Below, piece by piece: positions 18,701-25,895 of a DNA stretch of 64,000 nt; the first letter of the stretch is position 1; each line of letters opens with the position of its first letter. The notes under the pieces are model-generated. The model saw only the letters and a list, made by a program, of their open reading frames with translations. It searched no databases and had not been told where the DNA came from. A program made the translations under genes and the position numbers. The stretch spans positions 310,001 to 374,000 of the forward strand of contig NZ_RJVB01000005.1 in the NCBI RefSeq assembly GCF_003751505.1. The letters run 5' to 3'. Source of the DNA: Erwinia sp. JUb26 (GTDB lineage Bacteria; Pseudomonadota; Gammaproteobacteria; Enterobacterales; Enterobacteriaceae).

Positions 18701-18946
18701 AATGAAGGTTATATTAAACCTTATCTGCATATGGCCGCGCTCAACGAATTTGCTGATAGCAATGAAACAAGACTGAACAACATTAATATGAATAACAGCA
18801 TCGATGGTGCTGCATTCCAAATCGGCGGCGGTGCAGAAGTCCAGCTGATGAAGAATGTCGGCGGTTATGCCAGCTTCAATTACACCACTGGCGATAACCT
18901 TGAACGTCCATGGCAGGCAAACGTAGGCGTTAATTACTCCTGGTAA
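15752..18946 (+). CDS. Type Va autotransporter (AidA/pertactin-like passenger with beta-barrel)
   Basis: A 1064-residue secreted protein. The ATG at 15752 is preferred over one nine codons earlier because AAAGGAATT lies upstream and the signal peptide then begins MRKNSFKLSVLAAS, cleaved near APAFSA. The passenger (about 30-790) is rich in Asn, Asp and Thr. It has repeated turns such as STLNGNVNI, STLTGGVNN and STLNGKVGG, as in right-handed beta-helix adhesins. From about residue 800 (GGVWISYFGG) to the end is an autotransporter beta-domain ending in NYSW, a terminal aromatic assembly signal. It probably displays an adhesin or aggregation factor. No catalytic protease or lipase motif is visible. 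The surrounding DNA is AT-rich, and a CaiF/GrlA-type regulator gene follows. Confidence 0.88.
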   Translation: MRKNSFKLSVLAASVIVSLSAPAFSATTSSSVAVKDKSALSHDAQGQYNGGGAVFIGGSDLPVVNNTQTGSEWDAINTDTQGFNALVNSSGYKDYLNSTAPSLPGDANYLIYEDYQRAVHGERQARSTASDGYSVPVGVVDGLKMGTENNRYQKKQSVTLYQRDASGAIQYQKKSDGTFVLDTAGHKIPLKVSKEVTLDQNADVYIRPVDRTGGDFGLQNAKIYSQVKSLKQSVGAVTVDGNLQETATHDRARDVLVIKDTTIDNTLNTDSVPVYPSGNESGEEHAYTMRPSATGLSINSNSVNYATDGNGNHIGTKKTLTHQVAKTPNVILDNAQITAKNTAAVREDDNYDGSHKNNGNYSRDADKKSTAVDISGSGLYVSVKNNSTLTGGVNNAGSALNVSGHANRVDVNSSTLNGNVNITHDGYKPTINVNVVRDTKTGEYVANDASITNPQVMDREHNGTTLNLTNNTVVNGDITAGGSTGFDVQLTDVTDPKAPAVMGQDAIDGSSSASSIYKNTVNSVSNTLRTNDKNAWTAVTVNLNHSTLNGKVGGITNTSRPDDTLVSSWNPDMNVKDGAVWNAAATADGGLAISDVHDMNLSNSSLNLINQEDNTATLGDRGRYEDLGAARVVVHGNLNQDKDSNGHYQTSDITVGKSVVDPLLNLGGNYTYGSVQVKGTAKGEYHLKIANSGVEPYVKDGYVADRDRVNGVNPHSFVNYLDKGSDAHFTGRTELGVYQYDVHDTLNDKVHDERNVYFKNNGHLSNSAATALSMAAAQVNVASMESDALNQHMTASRHARDDGGVWISYFGGENHNTTSAGAGYKLNTNGVMLGVDNLFDAKNGGSWLAGLAFSSARSDLDVMNSSGDLDSYGAQFYLSRRFENGIFVDTSGQYNHFSNSGDARTLDGQRSRSDFSTNGYGLGMKLGYTWEDSGYFAEPYVQATGRVIDGAHYTMNNGMVVNGDDFKSMVGEIGTDVGYTFDLNEGYIKPYLHMAALNEFADSNETRLNNINMNNSIDGAAFQIGGGAEVQLMKNVGGYASFNYTTGDNLERPWQANVGVNYSW

Positions 18947-18951
18947 GCCTC

Positions 18952-18988
18952 TTCCCCATTGCTACTTTAGCAATGGGGAAATATTTTT
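18952..18988 (+). terminator. Rho-independent terminator of the autotransporter gene
   Basis: A 12-bp perfect stem (18952-18963 with 18969-18980, TTCCCCATTGCT and its complement) around ACTTT, followed by ATATTTTTAG. It starts six bases after the stop codon. Confidence 0.92.
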
Positions 18989-19025
18989 AGCTGCGTTTCG
19001 CTATTTTTTCTGTGTCACTGCGGGT

Positions 19026-19052
19026 TGGGCAAATACTCTTTGCCCATTTTTC
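19026..19052 (+). terminator. Second rho-independent terminator in tandem
   Basis: An 8-bp stem, TGGGCAAA (19026-19033) with TTTGCCCA (19039-19046), loop TACTC, then TTTTTCCC. It lies 45 bases after the first terminator and would insulate the regulator gene from autotransporter transcription. Confidence 0.8.
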
Positions 19053-19128
19053 CCATTTTCACGTAAAAAAATGAGCCTTGAATCTCATCGGAAGTGTACA
19101 TTTCTTATCACACAGGGAAGGCATGATT

Positions 19129-19575
19129 ATGAGTAAAGACAAAAACGTTACATCTCCTCATAAGGGAACAGCAATGGTTGTTAAACAAAGCAATCATGAT
19201 GGAGGCCGTGTACCTGAAGAATTGAATGAGTATGCTGACCAGCCTTTATATGTTCTTATCGCATTGTGGGGGCTGATGCAGAAAAAGTGGATTGGGCACA
19301 AACAAGTCTCTACCGTCTTTGCCATCACCGAACGCCGGGCATCCTTTCAGCTATCTTATATTTTACGTAAGACCGATGTCATTAATTGCCAGACCAGAAA
19401 GGTGAAATCTCAGGGCACGCGACGTTTATGCCATCAGATCAAGGTTGAGAATGTTATACTCCCTGGAACACCTGGAACCCCCCCCAAATTAGCGACTCAT
19501 GCGGGTACATTTAAGAAACATAAAGATAATTGCACTGAAAATACGCTTCATCTGTCAACACGACCAATAACTTAA
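19129..19575 (+). CDS. CaiF/GrlA-family transcriptional regulator
   Basis: The start at 19129 gives 148 residues; ATG codons at 19078 and 19123 are alternatives, but CAGGGAAG at 19113-19120 is best spaced for 19129. The core YADQPLYVLIALWGLMQKKWIGHKQVSTVFAI, here reduced to PLYxLIALWGLMQKKWI plus RRASFQLSYI, matches the CaiF/GrlA domain. This is a helix-turn-helix family that includes the carnitine activator CaiF and the virulence activator GrlA. The C-terminal third is basic, low in complexity and not conserved. Codon use is AT-rich like the upstream autotransporter gene. The pair probably arrived together, and the regulator may control the autotransporter. That link is inference. Confidence 0.75.
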   Translation: MSKDKNVTSPHKGTAMVVKQSNHDGGRVPEELNEYADQPLYVLIALWGLMQKKWIGHKQVSTVFAITERRASFQLSYILRKTDVINCQTRKVKSQGTRRLCHQIKVENVILPGTPGTPPKLATHAGTFKKHKDNCTENTLHLSTRPIT

Positions 19576-19754
19576 ATTATATTTCGATTAATTATTAAGC
19601 GCAAATCTTAGCATTTTTATTCATGAACCTCTGAGTCCTGCCATTTTTATGGGATTACAGGATAATTCTACTCACTACGTCTATTAAGCATTGATCGCAC
19701 ACATCTCAGATAGCATGTTTAAATAATAACCTGATGGCGCGATCAATATATCTT

Positions 19755-20363
19755 CTACTTCTTTTTACTCGGCATTAAATATCCCAGAGTCGCAAACAGA
19801 CAAAGGGTATAACCCAACAGTTCGCTACCTTCTTCAGCCATGTTTTTCACCGTACGATGATAATCACCCGGCATTAGATGCTGCCATAATTCATTCATGC
19901 CAAACAGGCGGGAAAAAACCAGGATGGTTAGCATGCCCGCCGTCATCATCCCCCAGGCGGGGTGACGCATGAAATCGGCCAGGCCCGAAACCAGAAAGCG
20001 GGGATGGCGCAGCGCAGCAATCATCGAGACACCCGCCACTGCCAGAGCAAACCAGAACCAGCTGCCATGGCTGATCTTATCAAACAGAAAATCCAGTTCA
20101 CGGATCAGCATGCAGCAAAAAAAACCCGCAACCAAAATCCGTATCGGACGCTGCTCTGGCGATTTTCTGGCGTGGTAGATAAACAGGGCTGCAATCACGG
20201 CCAGTAGTAATTCCTGCGTGATTTCCGTAAACGAGGCTTCATGTAACTCATCACTCATCCAGACAACATCAACAAACACCAAACCCATCATTGCGCTAAG
20301 AAATGCTGCAAAGAGGAGAAAAATACTAACTTTATTTCTAATTGTAAGTAGATCTTCAGACAT
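19755..20363 (-). CDS. Integral membrane protein of unknown function
   Basis: The ATG at 20361-20363 gives 202 residues (MSEDLLTIRNKVSIFLLF...). A longer frame starting at 20471 has no ribosome site and crosses an inverted repeat. Five or six hydrophobic segments are visible, with acidic residues between or near them (FTEITQELLL, IRELDFLFDKI, NMAEEGSELLGY). The recurring Glu motifs beside membrane segments are the most distinctive feature. I do not recognise the family. It converges on the CaiF/GrlA-type gene and is read in the same direction as the HD-hydrolase gene, whose stop lies 150 bases upstream of its start. Confidence 0.7.
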   Translation of the reverse strand: MSEDLLTIRNKVSIFLLFAAFLSAMMGLVFVDVVWMSDELHEASFTEITQELLLAVIAALFIYHARKSPEQRPIRILVAGFFCCMLIRELDFLFDKISHGSWFWFALAVAGVSMIAALRHPRFLVSGLADFMRHPAWGMMTAGMLTILVFSRLFGMNELWQHLMPGDYHRTVKNMAEEGSELLGYTLCLFATLGYLMPSKKK

Positions 20364-20418
20364 TATTGCCCCCGGTAGACTCATCAGCGGGCAATTATAG
20401 GGATATGAAATTGGGATT

Positions 20419-20464
20419 CCTGGCATTCTATGCCGTGGACCATACAATCGCACAGAATGCCAGG
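20419..20464. repeat. 11-bp perfect inverted repeat between membrane protein and HD-hydrolase genes
   Basis: CCTGGCATTCT at 20419-20429 is exactly complementary to 20454-20464 across a 24-base spacer. It lies just after the stop of the HD-hydrolase gene and upstream of the membrane protein gene. It lacks a T-tract, so it is a poor intrinsic terminator. It could be an mRNA-stabilising hairpin or an operator. Confidence 0.55.
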
Positions 20465-20512
20465 GTAGCAATCTGCCGAAATTGAGGGTGAGTCAGAGCG
20501 GATGATCAATCC

Positions 20513-21094
20513 TTATCTATACTTCGCTTCCTGAAGCGTAAACCAGTCATCCGGTACGCTGTAAGGGGGCTGGCCAAGCTGATGGATACCCTGCTCAATA
20601 ATACGATCGGCAAGCTGCCATAGTGTCTTATTCCCGGCGGTAAGCAGCGTAATCTGCACACGCTTCTCGATCAGATAGATACGGGCAAAATGCGGATCGA
20701 AATGAATAATCGAGCGGGTATTGTCGATGATATCAGCCAGCTTAATCGTCTGAGCATCGGGCGACGCTGCGGCCGTGTGGCGAAAGTGTGCGACTTTGCG
20801 CGCGGTGCGGTTTTGACCGGGAAGATTGCCGCTATTGGTCAGCATTGCAACCAGAGAAGCGACGCGTGGGCCAAAGCGTTGTTCAAGATCATCGAGTGTG
20901 CCGGGTGTATCCTCAACGGTATCATGCAGCCAGGCGGCAGCCAGCATTTCCTCGTCGTCGCTGACGCTGCGAACCAGTTCCACCACCGCAGCAGGGTGGA
21001 CGATGTAAGGTTCATCGGTATACTTGCGTCGTTGTCCCGCTGCGGCATGTGCTTTAGTGGCATAGCGTCGGGCACGTTCTTCGAGTGTGTACAT
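20513..21094 (-). CDS. HD-domain hydrolase, small alarmone hydrolase (MESH1/SpoT-like) candidate
   Basis: A 193-residue single-domain protein whose first 130 residues match the hydrolase domain of RelA/SpoT proteins. It has AHAAAGQRRKYTDEPYIVHP (key residues H, R and the YIxHP motif), AAAWLHDTVEDT with the HD and ED pairs, FGPRVASLV, and IKLADIIDNTRSI carrying the late Asp and Asn. All metal and catalytic positions of the family seem present. There is no synthetase, TGS or ACT domain, so it could only hydrolyse. MESH1-type enzymes remove the 3' diphosphate of ppGpp and some also dephosphorylate NADPH; either is possible. It is a separate gene read away from eptB. Confidence 0.72.
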   Translation of the reverse strand: MYTLEERARRYATKAHAAAGQRRKYTDEPYIVHPAAVVELVRSVSDDEEMLAAAWLHDTVEDTPGTLDDLEQRFGPRVASLVAMLTNSGNLPGQNRTARKVAHFRHTAAASPDAQTIKLADIIDNTRSIIHFDPHFARIYLIEKRVQITLLTAGNKTLWQLADRIIEQGIHQLGQPPYSVPDDWFTLQEAKYR

Positions 21095-21351
21095 TATGAT
21101 GTGCTCCTGATTGCGGCCAACTGTGACAATAATGCTGATAGTACAGTGAGTTAACCGGTCGCTGCTGGTTTATGTGGTTAACTGGCGGCGATGATCGAAT
21201 AGCTCTACATCTTTTCTGTAATAATAGCTTGTTTATAAAAGGGAATTTAGGTTTATCGGTTTTTTCCGAACTCTAAGGCGGCCCCAGGGTCTGATAAATG
21301 TTCGGAATGTGTATAGATATTGTTTAGGTTACGCCAGGACTAAAGGGCCCA

Positions 21352-23052
21352 ATGAATTATATTAAAATGCTTACCCAGCAGAAGTTATCTCTGATGCTGG
21401 CCGTTTATATCGGTATTTTCCTCAACCTCTCAGTATTTTACCGACGTTTTGAACCGGTTTTCTCCAGCTTTAAACCTATGCCCTGGCTTTCCGCCCTGGC
21501 CGAAGTGACAGCGGCGATCATGCTCACCTTCTTCCTGATGCGCCTGCTGTCGCTCGGTGGAAAATGGTTTTACCGCGTTACGGCAACCCTGCTGGTGCTA
21601 ATTTCTGTGTCGGCCAGCTATTACATGACCTTCTTCAATGTGGTGATCGGCTACGGGATTGTGGCATCGGTGATGACCACCGATGTCGATTTGTCGAAGG
21701 AAGTGGTGGGCTATCACTTTATTCTGTGGATGGTGCTGGTGAGCATCGTACCGCTGGTGCTGATCTGGACCAATAAACAGCGTATGACGCTGCTGGAACA
21801 GCTAAAAACGCCTGGCCAGCGCATTAAACCGCTGCTGACGCTGTTGCTGGCCGTGGCCCTGGTCTGGCTGCCCATTCGCTATTTCGACAAGTTACAGAGT
21901 GCCAATGAGAAGCTGACCAACATCGACCTGCCGAGCTACGGTGGCGTAGTGGCTCACTCTTATCTGCCGTCAAACTGGCTCTCGGCGCTGGGGCTGTTTG
22001 CCTACACCAGCTACGATGAAAAGATGGAGCACGATGACCTGCTCGATCCGGCAAAGAAGTTTAGCTACGTAGCGCCATCTGCTGGCCTTGACGACACCTA
22101 CGTGGTGTTCGTGATTGGCGAAACCACGCGCTGGGACCATATGGGCCTGTTGGGCTATGAGCGCGACACCACACCGAAGCTCTCGCGTGAAAAAAACCTG
22201 GTCGCCTTCCGCGGGGAATCCTGTGATACCGCGACCAAGCTCTCTCTGCGCTGCATGTTCGTTCGCGAGGGCGGCACGATGGACAACCCGGGACGGACGC
22301 TGAAAGAGCAAAACGTCTTCGCCGTGCTGAAAGAGTTAGGCTTCAGCTCCGAGCTGTTCGCGATGCAGAGTGAGGTCTGGTTCTACAACAATACCGACGC
22401 CGATAACTATGTTTTCCGCGAGCAGATTGGCTCCGAGCAGCGCAATCAGGGCAAATCGGTGGACGATATGCTGCTGATCCCGGAGCTGAAGGCATCGATC
22501 GATCGCCACCCGCAGGGGAAACATCTGGTCGTGCTGCACACCAAAGGCTCCCATTATCTTTACTCGCAGCGCTATCCGCGTGAATACGCGCGCTATCAGC
22601 CGGAATGCATGGGGGTGGACGACACCTGCAGTAAAGCCATGTTAATTAACGCTTTCGATAACTCGGTTCTGTACACCGATACGGTGCTTGACAGCGTATT
22701 CGATCAGCTGCGTGATAAGAAAGCCATCGTCTTCTACGCGGCGGACCACGGTGAATCGATCAGCGACAATATGCATCTGCACGGCACCCCGCGCAATATG
22801 GCCCCGCCGGAGCAGTTCCGCGTGCCGATGATTGTCTGGGCGTCGGACAAGTATCTGGCTGATGCCAACAATAAAAGTGCATTTGAACGCCTGCAGGAGC
22901 AGCAACGCGCGGGTAAAACGCATCGCCACGTAGAGCTATTCGATACCATTATGGGTTGCCTGGGCTATACCTCACCCAACGGCGGTATCAAGCAGTCGAA
23001 TAACTGGTGCGCGGATCCGAAACTGGCAGCCGAGAGCGGCACGGCGAACTAA
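21352..23052 (+). CDS. eptB: Kdo2-lipid A phosphoethanolamine 7''-transferase EptB
   Basis: The 566-residue protein aligns by eye with E. coli EptB along its length, beginning MNYIKMLTQQKLSLMLAVYI. Five N-terminal membrane segments (to about residue 185) are followed by a periplasmic sulfatase-fold domain. That domain has FVIGETTRWDHMG (metal and substrate Glu), SCDTATKLSLRCMF (nucleophile Thr), and FYAADHGESI and LHGTP (metal Asp and His residues). It transfers phosphoethanolamine from phosphatidylethanolamine to the outer Kdo of lipopolysaccharide, which lowers negative charge and peptide sensitivity. The gene also neighbours dpp in E. coli. There eptB is repressed by the Hfq-dependent sRNA MgrR; I did not look for that target here. 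Confidence 0.93.
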   Translation: MNYIKMLTQQKLSLMLAVYIGIFLNLSVFYRRFEPVFSSFKPMPWLSALAEVTAAIMLTFFLMRLLSLGGKWFYRVTATLLVLISVSASYYMTFFNVVIGYGIVASVMTTDVDLSKEVVGYHFILWMVLVSIVPLVLIWTNKQRMTLLEQLKTPGQRIKPLLTLLLAVALVWLPIRYFDKLQSANEKLTNIDLPSYGGVVAHSYLPSNWLSALGLFAYTSYDEKMEHDDLLDPAKKFSYVAPSAGLDDTYVVFVIGETTRWDHMGLLGYERDTTPKLSREKNLVAFRGESCDTATKLSLRCMFVREGGTMDNPGRTLKEQNVFAVLKELGFSSELFAMQSEVWFYNNTDADNYVFREQIGSEQRNQGKSVDDMLLIPELKASIDRHPQGKHLVVLHTKGSHYLYSQRYPREYARYQPECMGVDDTCSKAMLINAFDNSVLYTDTVLDSVFDQLRDKKAIVFYAADHGESISDNMHLHGTPRNMAPPEQFRVPMIVWASDKYLADANNKSAFERLQEQQRAGKTHRHVELFDTIMGCLGYTSPNGGIKQSNNWCADPKLAAESGTAN

Positions 23053-23084
23053 GCCACTCTGGCTTAGCTATCCCATGCTTAATC

Positions 23085-23104
23085 ACGCCGATGGACCGGC
23101 GTGG
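23085..23104 (+). other. Stem-loop after eptB
   Basis: CACGCCG and CGGCGTG form a 7-bp stem around six bases, 32 bases after the eptB stop. There is no T-tract. It may protect the eptB mRNA 3' end. Confidence 0.45.
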
Positions 23105-23132
23105 CGCAGACTTAAATTGATTTACCGCCTAA

Positions 23133-23159
23133 ACGGGCAGGAGCAACCATCCTGCCCGT
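23133..23159 (+). terminator. Strong stem-loop, probable eptB terminator
   Basis: ACGGGCAGGA (23133-23142) pairs perfectly with 23150-23159 around a 7-base loop. The tail is CCCTCTTCTCC, pyrimidine-rich but with few consecutive T, so termination may be partial. Confidence 0.6.
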
Positions 23160-23232
23160 CCCTCTTCTCCGTTATACCTATCCCGTTAAATATCCTACCG
23201 GCTTTTAAGTCAGACAACGCATAACCACACGA

Positions 23233-23436
23233 GCGGGCGGGATCCGGCTCTGAACGGGCAATCCACAGCGCGGAACGGAGAGAGGAAGCCAGGATTTGGC
23301 CGCACGGACGCGGCCAGAAGCCGCAGTCGGGCCAGGACGGCCCGTCTGCGGCGGTCCGACAGGCTGACGAACGGAGTGAGGGCACCACGCAGCGCGTGGC
23401 GCGAGGACCAGCCGATCAGAGCCGGAACCCGCCCGC
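23233..23436. repeat. Structured intergenic element bounded by 21-bp inverted repeats
   Basis: Ends 23233-23253 and 23416-23436 are reverse complements at 20 of 21 positions (GCGGGCGGG-A/T-TCCGGCTCTGA). Inside are two further hairpins: GGCCGC/GCGGCC at 23298-23315, and a two-step stem at 23320-23352 (GCCGCAG/CTGCGGC with GGGCC/GGCCC nested). The element is GC-rich beside AT-rich DNA. It has no coding potential that I accept. It could be a non-autonomous mobile element or a dispersed palindromic unit. In E. coli the tRNA gene proK lies in this interval, but no tRNA is visible here. Confidence 0.65.
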
Positions 23437-24053
23437 GAAAACCACCAACGTTACAGGCAACAACTCACCGACAATTTCCCCACCCCCAACATAAAACTCT
23501 GCTGTTGCAAAATTATACGCCGTTCTAAATCACGTTAGAAACCACGAATTAACAACCTAACATCCTGTTATACATGTAAATAAAATCTTAATTCGCGATG
23601 AATTCCATTAATGGCCGATTAACGTGTGATCGCTATTTTTCACCCCGCTGTTGCAGCATTTTTATCTATAAGTTAGCCGTATGGATAATTTTATCGCGTA
23701 ACAGGTAGGGTAATTCGGTTTATTTAAAAGGTTTTTTCTCAACGCGATCCGCTGGATTGATGTGGTATTTTTAGCGATTAATCTTGTTTTGTGACCTTAC
23801 CATAAGTTTTTAATCCATAAAAAAGGACTAATTGTTTTTTTAATATTTGCATGCGGTTTCTCACACTCTGCGTAAATACACTACGATTGTATTGACGTTC
23901 CCTGAAACTGTTGACAAATTGAAACCCCAGTACAAAAGGTAAGGAGATTTGTCTGAGCGTTTCTCTGCAGGCAAAGCAACACAAACTCCACTCCCGCGAC
24001 TGACGCCGCAAGGCATTACGCCAGACCACACAAAAAAATTATCGGTCGGCACG
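23437..24053. promoter_or_regulatory. AT-rich region upstream of dppA
   Basis: About 600 bases without a gene. It should contain the dppA promoter, but several TTGAC-like hexamers near 23890-23915 lack a convincing -10 partner, so I do not name one. The last 150 bases become the dppA leader. Confidence 0.4.
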
Positions 24054-24074
24054 CAACACACAACATCACATCAC
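24054..24074 (+). promoter_or_regulatory. CA-rich leader segment, probable GcvB sRNA target
   Basis: The dppA leader contains CAACACACAACATCACATCA immediately before the TTGGAGC ribosome site. GcvB represses dppA in E. coli and Salmonella by pairing its G/U-rich R1 region with a CA-rich leader, and this segment fits that pattern. The pairing partner is not in this window. Confidence 0.55.
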
Positions 24075-24088
24075 TATTGGAGCTAAGC

Positions 24089-25699
24089 ATGAGTATTTCC
24101 CTGACAAAATCCGGGATGCTGAAGGTCGGTTTCAGCGCTATCGCACTACTGATGGCCGCCAGCGTACAGGCGAAAACCCTGGTTTATTGTTCTGAAGGCT
24201 CGCCGGAAGGATTTAACCCACAGCTGTTCACTTCCGGCACCACCTACGATGCCAGCTCGCGTCAGATTTATAACCGCCTGGTGGAATTCACCATCGGTAC
24301 CACGGAACTGCATCCGGCTCTGGCGGAAAAATGGGACGTCAGCGAAGACGGTAAAACCTACACCTTCCACCTGCGCAAAGGCGTGAAGTGGCAAACCACC
24401 AAAGACTTTAAGCCGACGCGTGACTTTAACGCCGACGATGTGGTCTTCACCTTCGAACGTCAGCTGGATAAAAACAACAAGTATCACGGCGTTTCCGGCG
24501 GCAGCTACGAATACTTTGAAGGCATGGACATGCCTAACCTGATCAGCAAAATTGAGAAGGTTGATGACAACACCGTACGCTTCGTACTGACCCGTCCTGA
24601 ATCACCGTTCCTCGCCGACCTGGGAATGGACTTTGCCTCCATTCTGTCTGCGGAATATGCCGACAACATGCTGAAAGCGGGCACGCCGGAAAAAGTCGAT
24701 CTGAATCCGGTCGGTACCGGTCCGTTCCAGCTGCAGCAGTACCAGAAAGATTCACGCATCCTCTACAAAGCCAACGCCAACTACTGGGGCGAGAAGCCTA
24801 AGATTGACCGTCTGGTCTTCTCCATCACGCCTGATGCCTCCGTGCGCTACGCCAAGCTGCAGAAAGGCGAATGCCAGGTGATGCCGTATCCGAACCCGGC
24901 TGATATCGCCAGCATGAAGAAAGACACCAAAATCAATCTGATGGAGCAGCCGGGTCTGAACGTCGGCTACCTGTCGTTTAACGTTGAGAAGAAGCCGCTG
25001 GATAACCTGAAGGTGCGCCAGGCGCTGACCATGGCGGTGAACAAGCAGGCGATCATCGACGCGGTTTACCAGGGTGCAGGCCAGGCGGCGAAAAACCTGA
25101 TCCCACCAACCATGTGGGGCTACAACGACGCGGTGCAGGACTACGCCTATGACCCGGAAAAAGCCAAAGCGCTGCTGAAAGAAGCCGGCATGGCGGATGG
25201 TTTTGCTATCGACCTGTGGGCGATGCCGGTTCAGCGTCCGTATAACCCGAATGCCCGCCGCATGGCGGAAATGATCCAGAGCGACTGGGCGAAAATCGGC
25301 GTGAAGGCCAAGGTTGTCACCTATGAGTGGGGCGAGTATCTGAAGCGTGCTAAAGCCGGTGAACACCAGACCGTGATGATGGGCTGGACCGGTGATAATG
25401 GGGATCCGGATAACTTCTTCGCCACCCTGTTCAGCTGCGCAGCAGCCAAAGATGGCTCCAACTACTCACGCTGGTGTGACAAGTCGTTTGAAGATCTGAT
25501 CCAGCCAGCCCGTGCGACGGACGATCACAACAAACGTATCGAACTGTACAAACAGGCTCAGGTGGTGATGCATGACCAGGCTCCGGCGCTGATCATTGCC
25601 CACTCAACCGTGTATGAGCCAGTGAGCAAAAAAGTATCCAACTACGTGGTTGATCCACTGGGCGGACACTACTTTGCCCAAGTTGATATCGCCGAGTAA
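24089..25699 (+). CDS. dppA: Periplasmic dipeptide-binding protein DppA
   Basis: The protein has 536 residues from the ATG at 24089, which follows TTGGAGC. The signal peptide is MSISLTKSGMLKVGFSAIAL, cleaved near VQAKTL. The mature protein is a class II (SBP type 5) binding protein, and stretches such as LVYCSEGSPEGFNPQ, FTSGTTYDAS and NARRMAEMIQSDW are nearly identical to E. coli DppA. It binds dipeptides, and in E. coli also haem, and delivers them to DppBCDF. It also serves in peptide taxis through Tap in E. coli. It is the first gene of the operon, separated from dppB by 196 bases with a stem-loop, which usually gives more DppA than transporter subunits. Confidence 0.95.
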   Translation: MSISLTKSGMLKVGFSAIALLMAASVQAKTLVYCSEGSPEGFNPQLFTSGTTYDASSRQIYNRLVEFTIGTTELHPALAEKWDVSEDGKTYTFHLRKGVKWQTTKDFKPTRDFNADDVVFTFERQLDKNNKYHGVSGGSYEYFEGMDMPNLISKIEKVDDNTVRFVLTRPESPFLADLGMDFASILSAEYADNMLKAGTPEKVDLNPVGTGPFQLQQYQKDSRILYKANANYWGEKPKIDRLVFSITPDASVRYAKLQKGECQVMPYPNPADIASMKKDTKINLMEQPGLNVGYLSFNVEKKPLDNLKVRQALTMAVNKQAIIDAVYQGAGQAAKNLIPPTMWGYNDAVQDYAYDPEKAKALLKEAGMADGFAIDLWAMPVQRPYNPNARRMAEMIQSDWAKIGVKAKVVTYEWGEYLKRAKAGEHQTVMMGWTGDNGDPDNFFATLFSCAAAKDGSNYSRWCDKSFEDLIQPARATDDHNKRIELYKQAQVVMHDQAPALIIAHSTVYEPVSKKVSNYVVDPLGGHYFAQVDIAE

Positions 25700-25709
25700 C
25701 GAACCCGAT

Positions 25710-25749
25710 AAGGGGTTGGACAGCCGTAACCTGGCCTGTTCAACCCCTT
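25710..25749 (+). terminator. Stem-loop in the dppA-dppB gap, partial terminator or mRNA stabiliser
   Basis: AAGGGGTTG (25710-25718) pairs with CAACCCCTT (25741-25749) across a 22-base loop, followed by TCGATGTTTCG. It begins ten bases after the dppA stop. There is no long T-tract. It would raise dppA mRNA over dppBCDF. Confidence 0.6.
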
Positions 25750-25895
25750 TCGATGTTTCGAAGCCCGCTTAATCCTTGTTTATTCAGGTCAAGGCGCAGT
25801 TCGCTGCGTCGTGGCCGGGTCTACCCGGCTGCAAGATGTGAGCAATAATAATCCCGCAGGCTAAGACCGGCGGGAAACAGAAGAGAGTACGGAAT

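Noticed and set aside
23122-23388. 88-codon leftward frame in the structured element
   Set aside because: It spans the terminator hairpin and nested palindromes and has no ribosome site or domain.
23053-24088. tRNA-Pro gene proK expected from E. coli gene order
   Set aside because: No cloverleaf or T-loop GGTTCGAATCC-type sequence was found between eptB and dppA.
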